NCBI RefSeq assembly: GCF_000234665.1
Contig: NC_018330.1
Location: 927,274-991,273 of the forward strand
Direction of reading: 5' to 3'
DNA from: Leishmania mexicana MHOM/GT/2001/U1103
Taxonomy: Eukaryota > Euglenozoa > Kinetoplastea > Trypanosomatida > Trypanosomatidae
Length of the DNA: 64,000 bases
The notes below the pieces were generated by a model. The model saw nothing but the letters and a program-made list of their open reading frames with translations, ran no database searches and was not told the DNA's origin. Shown piece after piece: positions 41,941 to 52,167 of this stretch. The translations under genes and the position numbers were made by a program. Numbering within the stretch: the stretch's first letter is position 1; each line of letters starts with the position of its first letter.

Positions 41941-43612
41941 AGGGCCGCCGCTGGCTGTAGCGCAGCAGGAGAAAAAGAGTGGATAGGGTGAAGGCCAATC
42001 AAGACCTGAAAGCTGCGAGCGCACGTGTGTGTGTGTCTAGAATGAGCGCCCGAGGAGCGGTGACACGTCGCCACGAAGCTGCGCGCTTCTTCATCACCCA
42101 AAAAATGAATTCGGTGTTGTGGTGAGGGCTCCCTTTTGCACGACGGTGCGGTCTTTGTCTTGCCTTTGGATGCCGGTGTGTAGCGGTGGTGAGCACTGCC
42201 GGTATGTCTTCCAGGCGCGGCCGTGCGAGTAGGTGGGGGCCTGACGCACTCTCCGCAACTGTGAGCGGAGAGTCAGGTGTGAAAGGTGCATCGGGACGGG
42301 AAAGAGTCGGCGTCTGGATACGGCTATCGCAATGTACTCTTCCTAGCTTCTCTGCTGTTTTCTCTTCCCAAGTCGCGCGTGTCGTTTCGTGCTCCATAAA
42401 GGGCACGATGCGGCGATACGAGCGCGCACTTCGCGTCTTTGGCTGCGCTGCAGCATTTTATGCTACGCAGCCTCGCTTTGTACTATCCTGTTTCTCTTTC
42501 ATGTGCATCCGTGCGACTGTGAAGGCGGTGGAGGGCTACAGTGGGAGTCTTACAGTGGTTTCGCTCTCATTCTCTCTCTCACGCTGTCTGAGCCCTTCCC
42601 GTCTTCGCCTCCACCCACCATCAGCGTTGCCCGCAGCGCATGTATATCTGCTTCGCGTTCCTCTTCACCTCTACTTTGCTAGCGTTCGCTGTCTGTCTGT
42701 CTAGTCAAGGACGGTGGCCGCGCGTCTGTCCTTCTTTTCCGGGCTTGTTTCTATGTTTTTCTAGTTTCCCTCCCTGTAGGTGTGCACTCGTGGAAGCCGA
42801 CATGTGCGCAGGTGCACACACACAGACAACCAGCTGTGAGAGAAGTGCGAGGGAGGTGTGCTCTTCTGCGAATCAGGAGATGGTGGTGGTGGTGTGGCGG
42901 GGTGCAAGCGCACACCTACATGGCGCACGCCTCTCGACGTCTCGGATGCCAGCGTGCTCGGAAAGGTGTATCAGGCTCGCACGCACGCTCGTTTACGGGA
43001 GCTCACACGACGCACCTGTGCACATGGTCTCTCCGTGGATGCTATTTCTCTGTTACTTTGTCAGTGCTTGTCAACACGTTAGGATGCAGGCGAAACACAT
43101 ACAGATAATGCGTCCCGCTCAGGCGAGAGTGCACATCACGGGCAAACTGCCCTCCTTCCCTCCCTCCCACCAACAAGGCACACACCCACACAAGCATGTA
43201 TATATGTATATATATATATGCGCAAGCGTGGAGGGGCTGCATCTACTCAGCACACGGCAGGAGAAAACCTGTAAAGGACATGTATTCATGGCACATGAGC
43301 CGATGGGAAAGCGCTGCGGACGACACAACTGACTTTTATGAACACACTCTCTCACCGGAAGAGCGTCGTCGGCCCTTTGCGGGTGCACCATCATAAACCG
43401 CCGTTGCTTGACAGCCTTCCATATCTCTCTCCACCGTCACCTATAACCACGACATCACCCGCAGCGTGCTTGCATCTCCTCAGGAACCTCACCGGACGTA
43501 TAATTACGTCCACCGAGGCCTGATATTGCGAGCATGGTAACGCTTCTTGTGTTCCTTTCACCAGTTTAGTTGCTCGAGCCCACGTACTGTGCGCCGTGCT
43601 CTCCGTTTCGCC
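41941..43612. other. Intergenic region
   Basis: No credible gene. Contains a TA-rich microsatellite (43199-43219), GT/CA patches and C/T tracts. Confidence 0.5.
43199..43219. repeat. TA microsatellite
   Basis: Run of TA dinucleotides with one TG interruption in a GC-rich surround. Confidence 0.85.
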
Positions 43613-43873
43613 ATGCCGCCGCGCACCTCCACCCTTGCCTACGAAGGTGAGTCATACTGGATGATGTGCTTACGCGAGTACGTCATACCTGGTGTCGTGT
43701 TCATCGCTATGCTGTACTACCTTATCGCCCATGTCTTTGTGCCCATGCGTCGCATTATCCGCCCAACTCATCAGTCTCCCGAGGGAGTAATGGATGCACA
43801 AGACGGTGGCGAAGCGGTCAGGAGTGATCATGTTTCGGCACCACTGTGCTCAAAGGCGAAGAAGAGAGCGTAG
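43613..43873 (+). CDS. Small single-span membrane protein (86 aa)
   Basis: 86-residue protein with one clear transmembrane helix at about residues 26-46 (VIPGVVFIAMLYYLIAHVFV), a short N-terminal part and a polar C-terminal tail ending in KAKKRA. The hydrophobic span is flanked by MRR on the C-terminal side, suggesting a cytosolic or matrix-facing tail. The ATG at 43613 gives a compact product; the frame is open upstream to 43547 but only over leader sequence. Family not recognised; it could be a respiratory-complex or ER small subunit. Confidence 0.6.
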   Translation: MPPRTSTLAYEGESYWMMCLREYVIPGVVFIAMLYYLIAHVFVPMRRIIRPTHQSPEGVMDAQDGGEAVRSDHVSAPLCSKAKKRA

Positions 43874-45022
43874 CGTGCGATAGATGTCGCGTGTACGCGT
43901 TCGCGTTTCTCACTATCATGCCGTATGTATCCACCGGGGAGAAGTAGAGGAGCGCCGGCGTGTCAGTGACGTGATGCTGTCCGTCGGTGTGGCAATATCT
44001 GTGTGTGTGTGCTCCGTGCCATTTGGTATCACAGCTTCTTCACCGTGGCGTCTCTGGCGGATTCTTCTTCACACCTCGTACACCCCTCCGTACCTGAGCA
44101 TTGGGCAAGAGTCGCGCCGCCACAGCCACAGCCATTCATCTGATGCGCAGACAATGAGGAGAATCACATACTCACGAACCGGACAAGTCCACGAGAGCGG
44201 TGACGGGGGAGGGCAGCGAGGTGTTCCAGGTAGCGCTGCATTAAATAGTGTGCGCATGACTCTCTCAGTGAGCACACCGGATCGTTACCATAACACATTC
44301 AGTGACTCCCTCTGACTTGCTCTGTCGGTCTGTCTCTGTCGCCTACAACACCGTCGTGGCGCTGCTCTCATCTTGCTCTTTTCTCATCCACGCTCCGCAG
44401 CGCATCATATCAAGGAGTGAAGTGCATTGTGTCGCCCGCTCTTGGAAAGATGTCTTTGTGTGCATTCTCCCGTGCCAGTATTGTAGTGCTCCCCTCCCTC
44501 GAGTACGTGTGCGTGCAGCCCTCCGCATGTTGGATGCGAGAGACGTACGGCCGGCACATCCCTCCCTCCCCCTCCTCCGGTGGCTCTATCGGTTGGCGGA
44601 AACACCACTGCGACCGTCGCCACAAGGCTGGCTGTTGAGCCTGTTCTCTCATCGTTCAAGCAGAGCATTGCATTTGTTTCTCTCTGTCTGCATTTTTGAG
44701 CGCGCGCGACGGTGGCGGTGCATACACGCACTTCCCCCTGCTTTCTCTTGTTGCCAACTCAACCGTCGTCTCTTCTCACGCCGCTGTCCTCTGGTTCGCA
44801 TGTTGTGATACTGCTGCACTCCTCTCTTGGCGCCCGCCCCGTCTCTGGAGCGCAATCAAATTGCATTCACCGCTCAGCTGCTCGATCGCGCACACCCCCG
44901 CTCTGCACAGGCGGCCTCCATCCCACGCCTGTCACAGCTCTGCATACGTGTTCACGTCCGCCAAGCACCCGCTCCCCCCGTTTCCGCCCTCTCCACAGGA
45001 GCGCAGCGAGACACCAGCCAAA
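43874..45022. other. Intergenic region
   Basis: No credible gene. C/T-rich sequence (about 44968-44996) with AG at 44997-44998 lies only 24 bases before the next ATG. Confidence 0.5.
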
Positions 45023-46573
45023 ATGACGGACGCGCTTGCGAAGCCAATCCGGGTGTGCGTGCTGGCCTGCTCCTACGAGGGCTCTGACAGCGAACTGAAG
45101 GCATACGAAGGAGATCTGATCCAGACGCCGCAGAACTATTTCTGCTCCAAGGATGCGCAGTGTACATTCCACCTCGAGCTGATCAAGAAGGCAACCGCGT
45201 ACCGCCAGATACGGCAGCTTGTCATGTCCGGCAAGTTCGACGTCTTCTACAACCAGTGCGATGGCGCTAAGGACGAGGACCGCGCCGGTGTTGAGGTGGT
45301 GGAGGCGCTGGAGGAGTTTAAGGTACCGCACACCGGGGCCATATCCAAGTACTACGAGATGTCGAAGCCGGATATGAAGCTGGTGGCGTACTATTACAAC
45401 ATCGCAACCGCCAACTACGCCGTGCTGGAGCTAGGCGATGACATAGAGAGTCTGTGTGGTAAACTTCAGTTCCCTTGCATCGTCAAGCACATCTCTGGCT
45501 ACAGCAGTGTCGGGATGGACAAGAGCTGCAAGGTGTACGACATGGCGCGGTTGGTGGACCGGGCGACACGCTTCATGGCAGAATACCAGTTTGCGCTGGT
45601 CGAGGAGTTTGTCAGCGGCGACGAGGCGACGATTCTCGCCTGCAACGACTCTACCCAGCCGGAGGGGGTGCGGGTGTTCCCGCCCGTGCAGGTCACCTTC
45701 CCTGAGGGCGAGGACTTCAAGCACTTTCAGCTCAAGTGGGCTTCGTACGAGGGGATGAAGTGGACGCAGGTGCCCCAGGAGGATCCGGCGATGCAGGACA
45801 TGATCGACATCGCCCGCTCCGCCTTCAAGCGCATGATGGGCGGCATCGGGTACGGCCGCATCGACGTCCGCATTGACCGCCAGAACCACAACAAAGTTGT
45901 CTTTCTGGAGATCAACCCCAACTGCGGCATCATGTACCCGTACGGCCAGGAGGGGTCGGCGGACTGGATCTTGCGACTCAACAAGGGCTTTCAGCAGCGC
46001 GAGTTTGCCATGCTGCAGATCCGTGAGGCGATTGCGCGCTGTCAACGGGAGCGGCTCTTGTACGTCCGTCGCTTCGACCCGGTGCGCGGCTACCACCTGC
46101 GTGCGGCGGAGGACATCAGCATTGGCACGATCATCTTCCAAGACGAGTGCCGTCCCGTGCGGCTGTGCACCAAGCCGTACGCGCTAGAGCACTTTTCAAA
46201 GGCGGACTACGTAGACTTCCAGCACAACGCCTGGCCGATCGGGCGCGACGGGCACTACTACGCGCTGTGGGACCACGACCCAGCCCAGTGGCGTGCCTTC
46301 AACCACTCCTGCGAGCCCAACATGTCCTTTGCGGCGATGCGGTCGCTGGACGTCGTGGCGCTGCGCAATATTCCCAAAGGCGAGGAGCTGACAATGGACT
46401 ACCGACAGTTCATGGACGCTACCATGCCTGGGTTCCACTGTAACTGCGGCACCGAGAAGTGTGAAGGGTTCGTGTCACCAGGCTCCCTCGCTGACTCGCC
46501 AACGACGAAGATTGCGAACCAGCACACGGTGGCACTGCACCACGCTATAGCCATGAAGCTGAACCCCATCTAG
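45023..46573 (+). CDS. ATP-grasp (D-Ala-D-Ala ligase-like) / SET-domain fusion protein
   Basis: 516-residue protein joining two enzymes. Residues about 1-340 read as an ATP-grasp ligase of the D-Ala-D-Ala ligase type: a Rossmann-like N-terminus (IRVCVLACSYEGSDSELKAYEGD), the central nucleotide segment CIVKHISGYSSVGM with VEEFVSGDEATILAC, and the metal-binding end GYGRIDVRID...VFLEINPNCGI. Residues about 345-500 form a SET methyltransferase with the signature NHSCEPN at 427-433, the following GEELTMDY and a post-SET cysteine cluster (CNCGTEKCEGF). Both halves keep their hallmark residues, so both may be active: one forming an amide bond at ATP cost, the other transferring methyl to lysine. Substrates are unknown. 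Trypanosomatids lack peptidoglycan, so the ligase half is not for a cell wall. Start ATG 45023, 24 bases after a likely acceptor. Confidence 0.88.
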   Translation: MTDALAKPIRVCVLACSYEGSDSELKAYEGDLIQTPQNYFCSKDAQCTFHLELIKKATAYRQIRQLVMSGKFDVFYNQCDGAKDEDRAGVEVVEALEEFKVPHTGAISKYYEMSKPDMKLVAYYYNIATANYAVLELGDDIESLCGKLQFPCIVKHISGYSSVGMDKSCKVYDMARLVDRATRFMAEYQFALVEEFVSGDEATILACNDSTQPEGVRVFPPVQVTFPEGEDFKHFQLKWASYEGMKWTQVPQEDPAMQDMIDIARSAFKRMMGGIGYGRIDVRIDRQNHNKVVFLEINPNCGIMYPYGQEGSADWILRLNKGFQQREFAMLQIREAIARCQRERLLYVRRFDPVRGYHLRAAEDISIGTIIFQDECRPVRLCTKPYALEHFSKADYVDFQHNAWPIGRDGHYYALWDHDPAQWRAFNHSCEPNMSFAAMRSLDVVALRNIPKGEELTMDYRQFMDATMPGFHCNCGTEKCEGFVSPGSLADSPTTKIANQHTVALHHAIAMKLNPI

Positions 46574-46853
46574 ATGGGTTTGTGCTCTCCGCCTACTCCT
46601 TGCCTTTATCGTATCCGCGCAGACGCGTGCGCACCTGTGTACGGGGTCTGTGCCTCTTTCTGTGTCCATATCCGCGTATGGTCTGTTGTTTCGGTGTTTC
46701 ATTTCCCCTGCGTGAGTGCGCGTGCATTCCACTCCTCCTCCTGTGTTTTTCTCTCCCCCTGCTTGCGCCTGTGTGTGCGAGTGATTTCGCGGTTTCGAAG
46801 AGGACGGGTGACTGGCGGTGGCAGCGTGGAGCGCAGACGGTGCGCCGCCAACC
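46574..46853. other. 3' UTR of the ATP-grasp/SET gene
   Basis: No gene. T/C-rich 3' flank running into copy 2 of the 679-bp repeat. Confidence 0.5.
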
Positions 46854-47532
46854 CCAGCTTGCATGGTGCATCGCATGGAAGCGCGGCGTGCCGAGGGGAG
46901 GGGGAGCACGCGTGATAGACGCCAGAGACGCGAGGGGATGCGTGCGAATCAGCCCCCAAGGGTGCGTGTGTGCGACATGGGCGGCATCCCCGACGGCGTG
47001 CCTGGCGGGCTGATGAGGCACAGGTGCGGGCGGCACGACGAGGGCGCCCCGAGCTGCACCGTCTGGCCCTGCAGACCCCGGTGTGGAGAGTCGCCGCCGG
47101 ATATTGTTCGAGTGCCGTGGCTGGAAGCCGTGGAGGGAGAGGCACGGCACCCAGGCAGCGTGTGCAGGGCCCCAGAGGGCCGTCGCCTGCAGCTGGCGAA
47201 CATCCTTCTCGGGCCGATCCGAGATGCGCCTAGACCACCGCCTGTTTGGCCGCACGATGGACGCGGCTGCTTCTGCCGTGGAGCAGGGCGCTGGACGCGG
47301 CCGACTTGGATCCAAGGCGTGCAGCCCGCCCCCTTCCCTTTCCTCCCCCGAGGTCCGTGCGGCGCTGATCGCGCGGCAGGTATGCGAGGAGGGGGCGAGG
47401 AAGGTCGAGCAGAGCCTGTGCGGCGCGTGACCCAATTCGACGGCAGGCCGGCTCGTCCCGGACGACCCGGACTTGGCCGTGGTGTGACAGAGGTACGGTG
47501 GGATGTGGTTGTGCGCGTGTATGCTTGTGGAC
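46854..47532 (+). repeat. 679-bp direct repeat, copy 2
   Basis: Same block as at 35915-36593, in the same orientation, shifted by exactly 10939 bases without indels. It starts 280 bases after the ATP-grasp/SET stop and so probably forms part of that gene's 3' UTR. The sequence right after the boundary is diverged from copy 1, giving an abrupt change from identity to weak similarity. Confidence 0.85.
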
Positions 47533-48992
47533 GTCTTGTTGGATGCGACGCGCTGTAGGTGAGCATTACGTTTCAGGGCTCTCGTTCTCTCTGGTCAGAT
47601 GTTGGTTGGTGGCCCATCGGCGTGGAATGGATGCAGTGTGGATGATGGCACAGAAAACGTTGTTTCCTGTGTGCACCGACATGAATGTGGTGAGCGTGTG
47701 GGTCGATGTTGTTCATAGAAGTCACTAGCGACCGATAAAGCGAAAAAGAGGAGAAATCAGGCTGTGTCACAGCTGCATAGACCGACTTCGGAATCCGGTG
47801 AAACTGTGTGCGCGTTGAGGGCAGCGGGTGTGGCGATATAGTGTCCCTCCTATGCTGTTTAGCGTTGTCCGTCAGCGCTGCTCTTGCTCTCCTCATGCAC
47901 GTCCGTATACTGCTATCAAAGATGGGCAAACCTGTCCTGCTTTCGCATCTGTCGCGATGCCCCCCTCTGTCGGTTCCTGCCTTGTATCTCGCTGCAACCG
48001 CGTCCTCTGTCCGACCCGTGCAAAGGAATCAACAGCGGCCATTCTGTATGGCGTGGTCGTTGCGCACACCGGTCGGCCGAAAACAGTTTTGATAAGGCTT
48101 GTGGGTGGGGAAAGGGGCAGTGATCAGAGAGAGAGGGGGGACTCGTGCGGCAGGAGAGAGCGGAGAGCGACATGATTTGAATGGGCTCCTCTTCATAGAT
48201 ACTTTCGTGGGTTTTTTTCTGCTGAGTGAATGGTCATCGCTTCCGTGCTTGTGCCGTGGGTGTGTCACGGCTTACTCAGTCCACAGCCACCTTAATCAGT
48301 GGATGGGGAGTATCGTGGGGAAGGAAGCGATGGGGAAGGCAGGCACCCTGACGTCTACGGAAGCATCGACACACGCAACCTTTATACCGACGTGGGGGAG
48401 GTGTGCGGAAAGGTGCCCTCCTTCACCCCAGCTTACACAGATATAGATGGATGGACACGTAAGGAAATATAAGGCGAAAGAAGAGCGAGGAGAGGTGGCG
48501 ATGGTGCGCTGATACACACGCGATGTCGCCTTCATAGACTCGCAGCTCCAACAACTTCGCTGGCGGCGCCCTTGGCGCTCACTTCATCGGGATAGAAAGG
48601 ATAGGGGTAGATGCACCACTGCTGCTGAGAAACCTCCTTCGCATGGCGGGAGCAAATCTCTTCTTCACCCCCTGCCCTCTATCCTCGTCTGCGGTGCACG
48701 CAAAACCGTGTTGTGTCCTTGATCACCGCCACCCTCTCTCTTTTCCTCGGTCTCTCATACCAATGCGGTGCGGTCACATGTGCCTGCAACACCGACCCAC
48801 CCACACACACACCAGAGCGGGGGTTGTTCCCACAGCCGCCATCTTTCATTTTAACGGTTTCCTCGCGCTTTCACCTCTCCGCCGTCTCCGCCGCCAGCGC
48901 CTCGGGTGCGGGAGTGCTTCAGCAGCGCAGCACCTTTGCTCACAGAGGAAGTCAGCGAAAAAAAAGGTTGCCTGCATCAGCACTGCGCGCAT
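47533..48992. other. Intergenic region
   Basis: No credible gene in about 1.46 kb. Short frames here show no conserved-looking segment. Confidence 0.5.
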
Positions 48993-50300
48993 ATGGCGAC
49001 CCCTGTCACGGATCCGCCGAAGATCATCGGCCGCGAGCTTCACCTCGACCGCCTCATCGGCAGCGGTGGCTTCGGCGAAGTGTATTTGGCTGTTCGCACG
49101 AAGCTGGCAACGAATCCAAAGCACAACTTCACGTTCCCAGCGGAGTGCGTCGTCAAGGTGATGCGACGTGGGCTCTGCACGGAGGAAGATGTTGCCGCCA
49201 TGAATCGCGAGGTGGCAACGCTGAGCTCAATGGACCATCCGTACATTGTCCCCTACATTGGCGCTTGGGTGGAGGCGGCGCGCGGCAAGTTCTTTGGCTG
49301 CTATTGTCTGGCCATGAAATACTGCGAAGGTGGTGACCTGCACGGGTTCATTGCGCAATGTATCAAGGTTCACCGCCTGCCTCCTGTTGACGTTGCTGTG
49401 CGCATCATGGCGCAAGTCTTCTCCGCCCTCAACTACAGCCACTCACGCCGACTTATCCACCGCGATATCAAGCCAGGTAATGTGTTTCTGACGCTTCAGA
49501 AGAGCGGGATGCCGGACAAGGCAATGGTGGGCGACTACGGTCTTGTGCGCTCACTCGAGGTGACGCGGCAGCTGGTAAAGACGCGCGTGGGGACGCCGAC
49601 GTACATTTCACCCGAGATTGCCGCTGGCGAGGCGTACAGCACCAAGACGGACATCTTTTCTGCAGGCACCATGTTCTACGAGCTGCTTTCGCTGCATCGT
49701 CCGTTCTGGAAGCGGATGATGACAGACCAGCAGCTGTTTCGAGAGGTCCTGCATCGCGATCCGATGCCGCAGTTTCGTGCGTACACCAGCTCTGTCTACG
49801 GCACTGCACTGGCCGACGTGATTGAGGCGTGTCTTAAAAAGCATGAGGAAAGCAGGGCGACCGCCTACGACGTTCTTGTCCGCCTGATCTCGCCGATCAC
49901 TGCGTACGTGCTCAAATACGCCATTCCAGTGTACCCGGAAAAGGACGCGTTGGCGACGTCTTCGCCGCCGCGCCCGCCTGCCGCCTCTTCCGCGCCCAAC
50001 TGCCACGCGTCCGCAGCGGATGTGGATGCGGATGGAGAAGCTGCCACGGCGCGTCAACGCCTAGAGCGTCTGTTCCTTGTCCGCAAAGGTGCCGCAGTGG
50101 GTGCCAGGCTCACGCGTCTGCTGTCGCACAATGCTGAGCTCCTCTTCCAAGTGCGCGTCCTGGTCGCCTGCCGCAGTGAGAATACTGACCATCTCGAGAA
50201 TGGCTTGGCGGAGCTGCTCTGGGCGTTTCCAGACGCAGAGGTACCCTTTCAGGAAGTAATCGATTTGGTCATGAGTGACTACCGCCAACTCGCGGAGTAA
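48993..50300 (+). CDS. NEK-like Ser/Thr protein kinase (DYG variant)
   Basis: 435-residue protein. The kinase domain (about 12-300) has GSGGFGEV, the ATP lysine Lys55, His156-Arg157-Asp158 with KPGNV, and Asp181-Tyr182-Gly183 in place of DFG. The activation segment VGTPTYISPE and the helix TKTDIFSAG follow. The early position of the domain, the GTPTYISPE sequence and the general layout resemble the NEK group, which is expanded in trypanosomatids and often linked to flagella, basal bodies and cell cycle. The C-terminal tail (about 330-435) has an Ala/Ser/Pro-rich stretch and then a helical segment (RLTRLLSHNAELLFQVRVLV) of unknown role. All catalytic residues are kept, so it is expected active. 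Start ATG 48993; the reading frame extends upstream only through leader. Confidence 0.88.
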   Translation: MATPVTDPPKIIGRELHLDRLIGSGGFGEVYLAVRTKLATNPKHNFTFPAECVVKVMRRGLCTEEDVAAMNREVATLSSMDHPYIVPYIGAWVEAARGKFFGCYCLAMKYCEGGDLHGFIAQCIKVHRLPPVDVAVRIMAQVFSALNYSHSRRLIHRDIKPGNVFLTLQKSGMPDKAMVGDYGLVRSLEVTRQLVKTRVGTPTYISPEIAAGEAYSTKTDIFSAGTMFYELLSLHRPFWKRMMTDQQLFREVLHRDPMPQFRAYTSSVYGTALADVIEACLKKHEESRATAYDVLVRLISPITAYVLKYAIPVYPEKDALATSSPPRPPAASSAPNCHASAADVDADGEAATARQRLERLFLVRKGAAVGARLTRLLSHNAELLFQVRVLVACRSENTDHLENGLAELLWAFPDAEVPFQEVIDLVMSDYRQLAE

Positions 50301-51711
50301 GGGTGGCTGAGGGACCCTAGCTCTGCCTGCTGGTCCCCTCACGCTTTTCCGACAAGAGGTGCATATGCGTGTGAGGCCACCATCTTTGCAGATCATACGG
50401 AGGTGTGCTGGCGTCCGACCATCACGTCCTCTGCAGCTGTCCGTGGGGACCGCGCGCTTTCCTCTTCCGTTGTCAGCTCACTGTCGCCTACCCTCCTTTT
50501 GTCTCTCGCCTCTCTCTCTCCAACGTTTGGCTTTACTCTCGCCTGACTGCCATTAATCTTGCCCCCTCCCCTCCCCCTCCCCCTCCCTGTGTACCCTTCG
50601 CTTCTCCTTCCCCGCTCTCCACCTCGTTTCTTGCCTGCTGCTTGTTCTGTGACTCCAGTCGCCATGTCTCCGTCGCCGCCGTGTGCTGGTGCGTTGCATA
50701 TGGGACTTGTCGGTGCCTGTGTGCGGGCAGTGGTGGGCACGCACCCGCATGGGCATCGACAAGTCAATGGGACCGGGCAGACACACATCGAAGGGCAGCG
50801 CACTTCCGTTTCTTCTCTTGTCCGCTATTCCTCTTTGCTGTTGTTTCTCCATTCTCCGCTGCTGACTATCCGCCCTACGCCACCCACTCGTTCGCCCGTT
50901 GTACCCCAAGTTGGCTGAGCAGCGCGCACCTCTCTACATATACATCTATAACTATATATATATATACATGTCTTCGAGGCATGACCTTTACGGCGGCACA
51001 CCACGCTTTCGTTCCCTCACCCCTGCTATGCCCTCCCTGTGACCCGCCCGTAACGTCCACCGTCTCTCTGTCCCCTTTCCTGCTTGCACTGCCTCGCCAT
51101 CATTCTTCTTTTCTCGTGTTCGCCACTTTGCTTCTCACTCTGCTCCCTACTCCTGTATCCTCTGTCTGCGTGTCCGTGCATCCCTTGGCTGCCGCCTTCC
51201 TCCCCCCTCCTCCCACCTGTCGCCCACTCTTCACAATGGGAGCCGACCCAAACGGGCATAGGCGTGGCAGACGAAGCTGACCCCAGTCAAAGTGAAGCGG
51301 TGCCGATGACGGTGGCAACGGTGGAGGCGGTGGCGGCCCAACTGGTCTCGTGACGAAAACCAAGCAGCTAATGGGGAGTTGCTTCCCATTGAACACCTGT
51401 GGTGTTGGCATCACTGGCAGGAGTGCGGCTGTCCGCCGTCAAACGGGACGCTACGATGTCCCCACGGTGGTGTGCAGCGAGGGCAATCGGAAACGACGCG
51501 CCGGTGCCAGCTGCACATCATGAGTGACATGCAGGAACTGCATTACTACCTCTCTTTGCTTTCCTACTCTCTCTCTCGTGTCATCTGCGTCACTCTCGCC
51601 TTTTCTCCTTCTTGTTGATGGTGCGCACGTCTTCTCGACTCCGAGCCCCGTCAGACCGAAAGGTCGAACACCCGCGCAAGCTTTTCCCCTATTGCTTTTC
51701 TACCAGTCATC
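50301..51711. other. Intergenic region
   Basis: No credible gene. Strongly C/T-rich in parts (50553-50590, 51100-51230) with an AT-rich patch at 50935-50970 containing TA repeats. Confidence 0.5.
50935..50970. repeat. TA-rich microsatellite
   Basis: Run of TA dinucleotides with interruptions in otherwise GC-rich sequence. Confidence 0.75.
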
Positions 51712-52167
51712 ATGTCTTCGATTGCTGCCAAGCAGGTGCATCGCCAGCAGTTGCTGCAGCCACGCCTGGCGCTCCCGGCAGGTCGTACCGTCTCTCTTGA
51801 GGAGGGGCGACGTCTCGCCAAATTCGTGCACGATGAGGAGGATCGGTTGCAATCTGAAGCAACGCACCTGCTGGAGGTTAAGGAGGCGAGCCCTGTCGTG
51901 CTGGAGGAGAACGTCTCGAAGCGCATTTTGCTTCTTCGCCAGAAGCAGAACAGCAAGGCGAACGTGAAGGCGGCAGTCGCGTATGCAAATCGACTGCATC
52001 GCAAGTCTGCCGTCCAGGCAGAGGATGTGGCCAAGATGCGCGAGGCAGCCTCGCGAGTGCTGCGACCCTCCTCCAGCATTGACAGTGCCGGCCTGAAGCA
52101 GCGGCGCCAACGAGTAGAGCAGACAAAGAAGCAGCGGCCGCCGAGACAGGGAAAGAAGAGGCATTGA
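51712..52167 (+). CDS. Small basic helical protein (151 aa)
   Basis: 151-residue protein with no transmembrane segment, predicted mostly helical and rich in Arg/Lys/Gln/Glu. The central part (VSLEEGRRLAKFVHDEEDRL to RILLLRQKQNSKANVKAA) alternates charged and hydrophobic residues like a helical hairpin or short coiled coil. The tail (RQRRVEQTKKQ... GKKRH pattern) is strongly basic and could bind nucleic acid or tubulin. Family not recognised. The start is the first ATG after a long C/T-rich leader. Confidence 0.65.
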   Translation: MSSIAAKQVHRQQLLQPRLALPAGRTVSLEEGRRLAKFVHDEEDRLQSEATHLLEVKEASPVVLEENVSKRILLLRQKQNSKANVKAAVAYANRLHRKSAVQAEDVAKMREAASRVLRPSSSIDSAGLKQRRQRVEQTKKQRPPRQGKKRH

